DNA of 64,000 nt from an uncultured Oscillospiraceae bacterium (lineage in GTDB: Bacteria; Bacillota; Clostridia; Oscillospirales; Oscillospiraceae): NCBI GenBank assembly GCA_934597345.1, contig CAKTRJ010000004.1:1-64000 (forward strand). Reading direction: 5' to 3'. This document shows positions 16,610 through 23,825 of the stretch, piece by piece. Numbering within the stretch: position 1 is the first letter of the stretch; each line of letters begins with the position of its first letter. The notes below the pieces were generated by a model, which was given only the letters and a program-made list of their open reading frames with translations, was not told where the DNA came from and did no database searches. Position numbers and translations under genes: made by a program.

Positions 16610-18013
16610 CTATCTCTTAAAGATAGTTTCTCCGTTATATGTCAGCTTGCAGACGGTCTCCGGCTCGATAGGTTCATCAAACTCTGTCAGGAACATGCAG
16701 CTGTCCTCGCTTTGCGCTGCGATATACCCCCAATTGCTGGGAATAAGATCGCCGTTTGCGTCAAATATCTCGAATTTCCAGGTATCGGCGGTGGAATCCA
16801 CAAAGCCGTCGAAATACACCGCCATGGACAGTTTGGAGCACTCGATCTTTTTCGCCAGAAGCGTCTCGCCGGCATAGGACAAGGGAACATTCTCTGTCAG
16901 CACCTCGCTCTGCACAGTGACGGGTGTTTCGTCCAGCGTGACCTTCCAGTGCCCCGGCAGCACAGTGGTAAAGATATTCTTTCCGCCCCAGTGCAGCTCA
17001 AGATAGGGAAGTGCCTCCTTATCAACGGGTACGGTTCTCCAGAAATACCGCCAGTCGGTATCCGTCGCATCGGGATCAAATTCAGAGGGCTGGCTGAAAT
17101 GAACGCCAGAGTCCGGATAGATGACCGTATTTGTCCGTGTGTCGAGGAAGTACCAGTAATTTCCCCAATCTGCTGACCATTCGTCCGAGTTTACCAGCCC
17201 TTTCATGACCAGCTGGAGTTTACCATCCTCCCAACCGGCGTTGCAGATGGATGCGTTGCAGGGCAGCTGTATATCCGCGTTGCCTGGCTGCCACCGATAC
17301 CGCGATGTTCCATTGCGGAAGCGCTCCAGACACTGGGGCAGCTTGGCGTTCTCTCCGGCGTTTTCCACCATTTCCGCCACATCGAAGTCTATCGTCACAT
17401 CGTCAAACCATCTTTTTTCCTGCCAGTTGGAGATATCTATCACAAGGCCGTTGGCGCTGTCGCCCGGCTGCCAGTCGGCGTGTACGACACCCTCCAATTC
17501 GTTTTCTGGTACGCCCTCCTTCCGCTCCAGAAAATACGACACATAAGCGCCGGACATCATCTTACCGGGAAAATAGAGCTCAAAGCCGGAAAAGTTACCC
17601 TTCTGATCCAGAACCGCCCCCTCGTTGGCCTTCACGGAATAGAGAAGATACACTCTCCGCTCGTCAGAGATCACTTTCTCAATCTTAATTTGCAGTTCCT
17701 CCATAGGTGCGGCCTGCTGCTGCTCCGGCTGCTGCTGTTGGGAGACCACCGGAACCTCGTCTTCGTCTCCGATGACGGTCTGGCTGGGGGAAAAGATATC
17801 GCGCCACGACAGCGGGAGCCTGCTGATGGCAAAGGCGGTCACGGACAGGCCCAGTATGACCAGCACCGCCACACACGCGGCAGATAATTTGGGAAAACGG
17901 TGAATCCTCTTCCGGCCAGCTTTTGCGCCGTCATAGTCAAGGGCTTCTTCCAGATATGCCGTATCCATGTCTCCGATGGCGGAAACCAGCTTGTTGGTCT
18001 TATGATCCATCAT
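16610..18013 (-). CDS. Membrane anti-sigma-like protein (DUF4179-type)
   Basis: A 467-residue protein. The N-terminal 40 residues are cytoplasmic (SAIGDMDTAYLEEALDYDG), the part expected to hold the sigma factor. One membrane segment follows (about residues 43-63, LSAACVAVLVILGLSVTAFA), then a large outer domain with a glutamine-rich linker (SQQQQPEQQQ) and beta-rich sequence of the DUF4179/RsiX-like kind. The start overlaps the sigma gene stop by 4 bp (ATGA), indicating translational coupling. It probably binds the sigma factor until an envelope signal arrives; the signal is unknown. Confidence 0.75.
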   Translation of the reverse strand: MMDHKTNKLVSAIGDMDTAYLEEALDYDGAKAGRKRIHRFPKLSAACVAVLVILGLSVTAFAISRLPLSWRDIFSPSQTVIGDEDEVPVVSQQQQPEQQQAAPMEELQIKIEKVISDERRVYLLYSVKANEGAVLDQKGNFSGFELYFPGKMMSGAYVSYFLERKEGVPENELEGVVHADWQPGDSANGLVIDISNWQEKRWFDDVTIDFDVAEMVENAGENAKLPQCLERFRNGTSRYRWQPGNADIQLPCNASICNAGWEDGKLQLVMKGLVNSDEWSADWGNYWYFLDTRTNTVIYPDSGVHFSQPSEFDPDATDTDWRYFWRTVPVDKEALPYLELHWGGKNIFTTVLPGHWKVTLDETPVTVQSEVLTENVPLSYAGETLLAKKIECSKLSMAVYFDGFVDSTADTWKFEIFDANGDLIPSNWGYIAAQSEDSCMFLTEFDEPIEPETVCKLTYNGETIFKR

Positions 18014-18558
18014 AGAGATACCTCCTTCAGATGTTTATGTAGTTTCCTGCGTATTCTGCTGAGCCGGACAGACACGTTGTTCTCAGTGATATGAAATGCG
18101 TCTGCGATCTCGGATAATGATTCCGAAAACCAGTAGCGCTTTACAAACATGACCCTGTCGTCCCTGGGCAAAGCAGAAAGAAATGCGTCGATCTGCGCAG
18201 ACAGCTCGCTTGCGGCAAGCTGCTCGTCCAGCGCATTGTCCGGGATGCAGTTCGCCAGCTCGTCCAGGGAGACCTCGAATTGGCTGCCCCGCTTCAGTGT
18301 CGTGTTGGCCCGGAGCTTCTTCAAGGCGTGGTTGCGAACGATGCGGCAGATATAGGCGCGCAGCGGGTCGGGGGACTGGGGCGGAATACTGTTCCATGCG
18401 CCGAGATAGGCATCGTTCACGCATTCCTCCGCGTCCTGATGGTCGTTCAGAATATCGCGGGCGATTCGGAAGCACAGCGCGCCGTACTTCCGGGACAGCT
18501 CGGTGATGGCCTGCTCCGAGCGCTCAAAAAACAGGCGTATGATCTGATAGTCATCCAT
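18010..18558 (-). CDS. ECF-type RNA polymerase sigma factor
   Basis: A 182-residue sigma-70 family protein with region 2 (LSRKYGALCFRIARDILNDH, with AEECVNDAYLGAWNSIPP) and region 4 (LPRDDRVMFVKRYWFSESLS, then EIADAFHITENNVSVRLSRI). There is no region 1 or 3, the ECF layout. GGAGGG lies about 10 bp before the ATG. It is translationally coupled to the anti-sigma-like gene, the usual arrangement for an envelope-stress switch. ECF promoters usually have an AAC -35 motif; none could be assigned with confidence upstream. Confidence 0.85.
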   Translation of the reverse strand: MDDYQIIRLFFERSEQAITELSRKYGALCFRIARDILNDHQDAEECVNDAYLGAWNSIPPQSPDPLRAYICRIVRNHALKKLRANTTLKRGSQFEVSLDELANCIPDNALDEQLAASELSAQIDAFLSALPRDDRVMFVKRYWFSESLSEIADAFHITENNVSVRLSRIRRKLHKHLKEVSL

Positions 18559-18733
18559 GTGGCGGCGTCCCTCCTTTCTCCCTATATCTATGAACTACCG
18601 TTTTGGGCGTGAATCTTACATCATTCTCAAAAGTTTTTCCTTATTTTATCAAAAAGCAGGTGCGGGGTAAAGGCTTGCGGCTTCGGCGGAGATCCCCGTC
18701 TCTTGCGCATAGCGGCTTGAAAGTGTCGGTAAA

Positions 18734-18770
18734 AACCCCGGAGGGCTTATGGAATAGGCCCTCCGGGGTT
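18734..18770. terminator. Terminator downstream of the small membrane protein
   Basis: AACCCCGGAGGGC pairs with GCCCTCCGGGGTT around a 10-nt loop; it ends the minus-strand P-type ATPase unit. The stretch 18559-18733 contains only the upstream region of the sigma gene. Confidence 0.75.
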
Positions 18771-18823
18771 AGCTTATAGGATCTGTGCGGGACAGAAGCC
18801 CTGTGCCGCGGCTGCCGGAATGC

Positions 18824-18991
18824 TCAGACAAACAGCAGCACCGCGCAGGCAGCTGCGATGATCCCGCCCACAACGCTGACAACGGTGTAGATCTTCCTGG
18901 ATTCCGGGTCGTGCTTTTCCTTCGCAAGGTAGTAGACGCCTGCGCCGAGAACAAGGATGCCGATGATGAGCCCGATGATCTTGATAACCAT
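18824..18991 (-). CDS. 55-residue membrane protein coupled to the broken P-type ATPase
   Basis: A small protein with two hydrophobic segments, the first starting VIKIIGLIIGILVLGAGVYY and the second within VVSVVGGIIAAACAVLLFV, joined by a charged loop (AKEKHDPESRK). Its ATG shares one base with the ATPase stop (TAATG) and GGAGG lies inside the end of the ATPase gene, so it is translationally coupled. Its link to metal export is inferred only from position. It is intact, unlike its upstream partner. Confidence 0.65.
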   Translation of the reverse strand: MVIKIIGLIIGILVLGAGVYYLAKEKHDPESRKIYTVVSVVGGIIAAACAVLLFV

Positions 18992-20051
18992 TATTTTTTC
19001 CTCCAGTTTAATAAGAATGCAGAGTTGGTGATGACAAGCACGGAGCCTGCGTTATGTACCAGCGCGCCGACAATGGGATTCAGCGTTCCGATGATGGCCA
19101 GCGCAATGGCGATGAAGTTCAGCGTCATGGAGAAGGTCATGTTCCGCTTGATGGTGGTCATCATCCGCTTCGAGAGGGCCACAAGATGCGGCAGCTCCTT
19201 GACCTCGTCGTCCACCAGCGCGATGTCCGCCGCGTCCACGGCAATATCGCTGCCCACACCGCCCATGGCGATGCCCACATCGGCCTTTTTCAGCGCCGGG
19301 GCCTCAGGGCGATGACCACGATCCAGGTGGCCCACCGGTCGGCAATGCCCACGATCTTGGCCTTGCCCGCGTCCGCCGACTGTACCAGCCGGATCATGCG
19401 CTGGATAGAGCTGTCCTCGCCCACCTTCGTGGCTTCCATTTCAAATGCGCCGAACTGGTTCACCGTGCCGCTGGACACCGTGTCGCCCGCCGTTTTATCC
19501 ACCGGCAGGGACTCGCCGGTCATGACCGCCTGATCAATAGAGGTCTGTCCCGAGAGAATGACGCCGTCCACCGGGACGCTTTCGCCGGGGAGCACACGGA
19601 TGCGGTCACCGATCTGTACCTGCTCGGCGGGGGTGATCTCCTCTTTGCCGCTTCGCAGCACGCGGGCCGTCTGCGGCGTCAGGTGGACCAGCTTTTCGAT
19701 GCCCGCCCGGGCCTTTGCCACCGTCAGTTCCTCCAGCAGGCCGCCCAGCTGCATGATGAAGGCCGCTTCACCGGCGGCGAAGATCTCTCCGATGCAGATG
19801 GACGCGATCAGCGCCAGCGAAACCAGCACGTCCGCCTTGATATCGAAGGCAGTGACCAGTCCGATGACCGCTTCCAGAATGATGGGGATGCCGCACAGGA
19901 TGATGGCGATCCAGGCCATATCAAAGGGGAACGGTTCCCACTTCAACAGACTGCAAATGACGGCGATACCGGAGATCACGAGGAACGTGACATCCTTCCT
20001 GATGCCGCCCAGCTCCAGCAGATGCTCCAGCTTTTCCATGAGATGGTTCAT
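18991..20051 (-). pseudogene. Heavy-metal P1B-type ATPase with a large internal deletion
   Basis: The 5' part (20051 down to about 19305) encodes the first membrane helices and the actuator domain, including MTGESLPVDK, and reaches the helix before the metal site (DRWATWIVVIAL). The sequence then jumps to the end of the P-domain (APALKKADVGIAMG, VDAADIALVDD) and the last helices, in another frame. The metal-binding CPC helix, the phosphorylated DKTGT aspartate and the nucleotide domain are missing, about 270 residues by comparison with usual lengths. The junction is near 19300. No heavy-metal-associated domain precedes it. The protein cannot pump. Both CsoR operators remain intact. Confidence 0.9.
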
Positions 20052-20067
20052 ACTCAGCCTCTTTTCT

Positions 20068-20118
20068 ATACATTAGGGGGTATATGTATATTATACCCAT
20101 ATGGGTATATGCTGTCAA
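20068..20118 (-). promoter_or_regulatory. Promoter and CsoR operator of the ATPase gene
   Basis: Minus strand: TTGACA (20113-20118), 17 bp, TATAAT (20090-20095). The perfect palindrome TATACCCATATGGGTATA (20092-20109) fills the spacer and overlaps the -10 box. A second site, ATAC-N8-GTAT (20068-20083, with a run of five Gs on the plus strand), lies just downstream of the start point and has the same form and spacing from -10 as the csoR site. Both are of the G/C-run type used by CsoR repressors. Confidence 0.75.
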
Positions 20119-20120
20119 GA

Positions 20121-20147
20121 AAAAAGCAGCCCTTCGGGGCTGCTTTT
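20121..20147 (-). terminator. Terminator of csoR
   Basis: AAAAAGCAGCCC-TTCG-GGGCTGCTTTTT, a perfect stem with a stable tetraloop, 10 bp after the csoR stop. Confidence 0.9.
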
Positions 20148-20156
20148 TCAAAGCTC

Positions 20157-20432
20157 TTATCCCATGTTGGAGAACCGCTCGACCGCTTTTGTGAAATTTT
20201 CGATGGTCTTGTCGGCATCACCGTGTTCAATACCATCTCTGACACAGTGCTTGATATGTCCCTCTAGCACGACCTTTCCGCAGCCGTGCAGCGCGGATTT
20301 GGCGGCGTTGATCTGTGACAGCACATCCTCGCAGGGAACATCCTCATCGATCATCCGGTCAATGGCTTGCACCTGCCCGATGATCTTTTTCAAACGGCGA
20401 TGCAGGTTATCCGCATCCATGCATTGCTTCAT
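20157..20432 (-). CDS. csoR: Copper-sensing repressor CsoR
   Basis: A 91-residue all-helical repressor. The Cu(I) ligand set is present with exact family spacing: C34 (DEDVPCEDVL), H59 and C63 (LEGHIKHCV), matching the Cys-His-Cys pattern of copper-type CsoR rather than nickel RcnR or formaldehyde FrmR. Other family phrases are RLKKIIGQVQAIDRMI and INAAKSALHG. The start at 20432 was chosen because GGAGGTG precedes it; an ATG five codons earlier overlaps that site. It should bind its own promoter and that of the adjacent ATPase, releasing both when copper rises. With the ATPase broken, the only intact target seen is itself and the 55-residue membrane protein. Confidence 0.92.
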   Translation of the reverse strand: MKQCMDADNLHRRLKKIIGQVQAIDRMIDEDVPCEDVLSQINAAKSALHGCGKVVLEGHIKHCVRDGIEHGDADKTIENFTKAVERFSNMG

Positions 20433-20445
20433 ATGATCCACCTCC

Positions 20446-20496
20446 ATACCGTTAGGGGTATGTGTAAATTATACCGTACCCCCCGCTGTTTGTCAA
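20446..20496 (-). promoter_or_regulatory. Promoter and operator of csoR
   Basis: Minus strand: TTGACA (20491-20496), 17 bp, TATAAT (20468-20473). ATACC-GTTAGG-GGTAT (20446-20461) lies 6 bp downstream of the -10 box, exactly as its counterpart does in the ATPase promoter, supporting co-regulation and autoregulation. Confidence 0.75.
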
Positions 20497-20641
20497 TGCA
20501 GCCCTTTTCCGCAGGCCCGAAAAATACCTGTGGCGCGTCCCGCGATGATCTCTGCAAGATTTTACTTTTTTATGGTAGACTGCCGCCGCGCCCCATGGTA
20601 TAGTAACATTATCAGATCAAAATGAAGGGTAGGATCGATGT

Positions 20642-21451
20642 ATGGAACCAATTACTTCCCTAGATTTCAACGCGAAAAAGGGCTTTATCTGCGATATGGA
20701 CGGTGTCATCTATCACGGCAACCGCATTCTGCCCGGTGTGGCGGAGTTTATCCAGTGGCTGCATGACGAGGATAAGGAGTACCTTTTTCTGACCAACAAC
20801 AGTGGCTACACGCCCCGCGAGCTGAACCAGAAGCTGGCGCGCATGGGTCTGGATGTGCCGGAGGAGCACTTCTATACCAGCGCCCTGGCTACGGCGGCCT
20901 TCCTGAAGGAACAGGCTCCCGGCTGCTCCGTGTTTGCCATTGGTGAGGCGGGACTGCTGAACGCCCTGTATGACGCAGGCATCACCATGAACGATGTGAA
21001 TCCCGATTATGTGGTGGTGGGTGAGGGGCGCTCCTATTCGCTGGCTACTCTGACCAAGGCCACCAATCTGGTGATGGCGGGCGCGAAGCTGATCGGCGCC
21101 AACTCCGACGTCTCCGGCCCCATCGAAAACGGCATCGCACCGGCCTGCCGTGCCCTGATCGCGCCCATCGAGATGGCCACCGGCAAGCAGGCGTATTTCT
21201 GCGGCAAGCCCAATCCGTTGATGATGCGCACTGGTCTGCGGATGCTGCACTGTCACTCTGCCGAGGCGGTGATGGTGGGCGACCGTATGGACACCGATGT
21301 GATCTCCGGCATGGAGAGCGGCATGTCCACGGTGCTGGTGCTGTCCGGCGTTTCCACCCGCGAGACGCTGAAAACCTATGCCTACCGGCCCAGCATCGTG
21401 CTGGATGGCGTGGGCGATATCCCGGCGCTGGCACGGGCGGCAAAGCAGTAA
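20642..21451 (+). CDS. HAD-IIA family phosphatase (NagD/AraL type)
   Basis: A 269-residue sugar-phosphate or nucleotide phosphatase. HAD motif I is FICDMDGVIYHGN (nucleophile D18 region). Motif II is LTNNSGYTPREL, the lysine is in FCGKPNPLMM, and motif IV is MVGDRMDTDVISGMESGM. A C2 cap domain sits between motifs II and III, as in NagD. The substrate is not predictable; relatives clear phosphorylated metabolites. It has its own promoter region (TATAGT near 20601) and is followed by a strong terminator, so it is probably monocistronic. Confidence 0.88.
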   Translation: MEPITSLDFNAKKGFICDMDGVIYHGNRILPGVAEFIQWLHDEDKEYLFLTNNSGYTPRELNQKLARMGLDVPEEHFYTSALATAAFLKEQAPGCSVFAIGEAGLLNALYDAGITMNDVNPDYVVVGEGRSYSLATLTKATNLVMAGAKLIGANSDVSGPIENGIAPACRALIAPIEMATGKQAYFCGKPNPLMMRTGLRMLHCHSAEAVMVGDRMDTDVISGMESGMSTVLVLSGVSTRETLKTYAYRPSIVLDGVGDIPALARAAKQ

Positions 21452-21549
21452 AGCAGCGTGCTTTGAGAACGGAGTGCTGTGGGCCGCGCAGCGGCCGTAC
21501 CATGATGCGGGAAGTATCTGCGTAAACCGGAATATCCTTTGAAAGACAA

Positions 21550-21593
21550 GAAAAGAGGGAGCTTTGCCAGGACGGCAGAGCTCCCTCTTTTCT
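21550..21593. terminator. Terminator between the HAD phosphatase and DUF1003 genes
   Basis: AAAAGAGGGAGCTTTGCC pairs with GGCAGAGCTCCCTCTTTT (one mismatch pair); A- and T-runs on both sides serve the convergent genes. Confidence 0.9.
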
Positions 21594-21597
21594 GTAT

Positions 21598-22107
21598 TCA
21601 GCTTACGCTGTTATCTTTTTCCGACTCTTGCAGACGCTTTTCCATTGCCGACTGTTTGGACAGAATGGCGTTGACCTTGTCATAAAGATCTTCGATCATG
21701 ATCTCTGTTTTGAGATTGACTTTATAGTCGTTTTCCGCACGGCGACGGTCTTTTTCCTCCTGACGATTCTGACTCATCATGATGAGGGGCGCTTGGATCG
21801 CCGCTACGCAGGACAGCACCAGGTTCAACAGAATAAACGGGTATGGGTCAAATGCTTTTGCGGCCAGCAGGGTATTGACCACCATCCACAGGATCAGTAC
21901 ACCGGAAAAGGAGAAAATGAACGCCCAACTGCCGGCGAACTTGGCAATGGCATCCGCCGCCCGCTGACCAAGTGTATATTTTCCCTTTTCACCTGCCGGA
22001 TTTACAGAGATTTTGCTGTCTGCCAACAGATTCAACACTTCCTCATCCGTCATGTCGTGACGGATATCTTTGAGGACTTCTTTTAATAGTCTTCTGTTTT
22101 CCTTCAT
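21598..22107 (-). CDS. DUF1003 membrane protein
   Basis: A 169-residue protein with two hydrophobic segments (AGSWAFIFSFSGVLILWMVV and PYPFILLNLVLSCVAAIQAP). The family phrases IMMSQNRQEEKDRR and AENDYKVNLKTEIMIEDLYD follow, and the protein ends in a charged coiled-coil-like tail. The N-terminal 50 residues are cytosolic. Function is unknown; members occur in many bacteria, often as single genes. It has no evident operon partner. Nothing was recognised in 22108-22290. Confidence 0.88.
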   Translation of the reverse strand: MKENRRLLKEVLKDIRHDMTDEEVLNLLADSKISVNPAGEKGKYTLGQRAADAIAKFAGSWAFIFSFSGVLILWMVVNTLLAAKAFDPYPFILLNLVLSCVAAIQAPLIMMSQNRQEEKDRRRAENDYKVNLKTEIMIEDLYDKVNAILSKQSAMEKRLQESEKDNSVS

Positions 22108-22290
22108 AAAATTGCCCTTTCCATGTTCTGTCGCTTTTGCACTCTATCCGCAAATTGCCGCTTCACTATTGTAGCGCCAGTTCGTTGCTTTTTCAAGGGG
22201 GTGGAATAAAAGCCCGGAGAAAAGTGAGAATAGGGTGTTTGGGCTGTATTGAAGTGAAAGAAGAGAAACCTCATACTTTTTTAAGGAAAA

Positions 22291-23052
22291 TTATGCGCTT
22301 CTGCGGTACATGACAGCCAGACCACGCAGCAGCAGGGCGTCGTCCAAAATGACCGGGCGGCGGCAGTGGGGGATCACGCATCCCGCCAGTCCGCCGGTGG
22401 CAACGGCGGTCACCGGCCTGCCCAGCGACGCCTCCAGCCGGTCCAGCATGCCGTCCGCCATGGCAGCGGCTCCCAGCACGATGCCGCTGCGGAGACAGTC
22501 CTCTGTGCTGCGGCTCAGGGCGCTTTCGGGAGCGGTCAGCTCCGGCATGGGCAGTCCTGTCCGCTGCGCCAGCGCTTCCGCGCTCAGCTGCACGCCGGGC
22601 GCGATAGCCCCGCCTAAGAAAGCGCCGCCTTCATCCAGTACCGAAAGGGTGGTGGCGGTGCCCATGTCGATCAGCACCAGCGGCGGCGTGTATTGCGCCA
22701 GCGCTCCCTCGGCGGCGGCGATCAGGTCGGCGCCCAAGGTCTCCGGCTGGTCGATGCGGATGGGAATGGCGGTTCTGGCCGTATCGCCCACCACCAGCAC
22801 AGGGCCGGTGATGAGGGCGGAGAGCGCCTGCCGCAGCGGCTCCGTGACGGCGGCTACGACGCTGGAAAGGATGGCGCCCTCGAAGCTTTGAGCGAGATAG
22901 CCGTTCTGTGTCAGTGTGGTTTCGATGGCGGCCGTATATCTGGTGGCGTCCAGGCGGCGGTCGGTGATCAGCCGCATGGTGTGCCGCACCTCAAGTCCAT
23001 CCATGCAGCCCAGCACAATGTTGCTGTTGCCTGCGTCCACTGCCAGGATCAT
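22291..23052 (-). CDS. coaX: Type III pantothenate kinase
   Basis: A 253-residue acetate/sugar-kinase-fold enzyme that phosphorylates pantothenate in the first step of coenzyme A synthesis. Motifs are MILAVDAGNSNIVLGC (phosphate 1), GADLIAAAEGA (substrate loop), LIDMGTATTLSVLD (phosphate 2) and GGAIAPGVQLSAEAL. The ATG at 23052 overlaps the stop of the upstream transporter gene by 4 bp; a much longer in-frame opening extends upstream but only shadows that gene. Coupling with a vitamin transporter supports the pantothenate assignment for both. Confidence 0.95.
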   Translation of the reverse strand: MILAVDAGNSNIVLGCMDGLEVRHTMRLITDRRLDATRYTAAIETTLTQNGYLAQSFEGAILSSVVAAVTEPLRQALSALITGPVLVVGDTARTAIPIRIDQPETLGADLIAAAEGALAQYTPPLVLIDMGTATTLSVLDEGGAFLGGAIAPGVQLSAEALAQRTGLPMPELTAPESALSRSTEDCLRSGIVLGAAAMADGMLDRLEASLGRPVTAVATGGLAGCVIPHCRRPVILDDALLLRGLAVMYRRSA

Positions 23053-23600
23053 GCCGCCCGCCTCCGCATGGTAACGATCCGCAGCACGGCAGGGGCCAGC
23101 ACGATGTTGACGGCCAGCTCCAGCAGGAAGTTGACGCTCATGAACGCGGAGAGCACCGCGGCCCAGGAGGTATCGAAAAACAGCACCAGCACCAGATACA
23201 GCACGCCGGTGTTCACCAGCGGGCAGACCGCCGCTGCCGCGACGACGGCCGCTCTTTCGCTGCGGCGCGATACCAGCCGGTATACGGCAGCCGCCGCAGC
23301 GCCGCACAGCGTGCCCTTCACCACGCAGGCGGCGGAGGTGATCAGCGGGTGCAGCGCCAGCATCATCTGACCGGAGCTGTCTGCCCCGGTCAGTACCATG
23401 ACCAGAACGACCAGGCCGAACACGGTGCCGATCAGCGCACCGCTGCCGACGCCGTACAGTGCGCCGGCTACCACGATGGGGATCAGCGTCAGTGTGATGG
23501 GGAAGCTGCCGAAGCGGATGGAGGTGGCTGCCGTTTGCAGGACTACTACAAGCGCGGTCAGCATGCCCAGTGCCGTCAGGCGGGAAAAGTGGTTTTTCAT
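23049..23600 (-). CDS. ECF transporter S component, probably for pantothenate
   Basis: A 183-residue membrane protein with about six hydrophobic segments. It has the typical S-component start LTALGMLTALVVVLQTAATS and the motif FPITLTLIPIVVAGALYGVG. Such proteins bind a vitamin and dock on a shared energy-coupling module encoded elsewhere. Pantothenate is inferred from the 4-bp overlap with coaX. AGGAGG precedes the ATG. Nothing in the leader resembles a known riboswitch. Confidence 0.8.
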   Translation of the reverse strand: MKNHFSRLTALGMLTALVVVLQTAATSIRFGSFPITLTLIPIVVAGALYGVGSGALIGTVFGLVVLVMVLTGADSSGQMMLALHPLITSAACVVKGTLCGAAAAAVYRLVSRRSERAAVVAAAAVCPLVNTGVLYLVLVLFFDTSWAAVLSAFMSVNFLLELAVNIVLAPAVLRIVTMRRRAA

Positions 23601-23763
23601 TTGTCAGACCTCCTGCTGTCGCTCCGCGCAGGGCGGATGCAACGCAAATTTTACAGCAGTATATCCGACGGCGTGTCGGCTGTCTATCCATAGCGGGTAA
23701 AATTTAAGTAAAATTTGAGGACCGCGGCAAAAGCATGGCACACCGGCCCGACGCGGACAGATG

Positions 23764-23808
23764 CCGAAAGAGCAGGACTTTGCAAACGCAAAGCCCTGCT
23801 CTTTCGGT
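23764..23808. terminator. Terminator downstream of the hybrid kinase gene
   Basis: CCGAAAGAGCAGGACTTTGC pairs with GCAAAGCCCTGCTCTTTCGG around AAAC (one mismatch). It closes the phosphorelay operon on the minus strand. Confidence 0.85.
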
Positions 23809-23825
23809 AAAAAGAAGCAGAGGTG

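Noticed and set aside
22291-23691. 466-codon minus-strand frame containing coaX
   Set aside because: Only the last 253 codons match pantothenate kinase. The upstream part is arginine-rich shadow of the ECF transporter gene; the 4-bp overlap start at 23052 explains everything.
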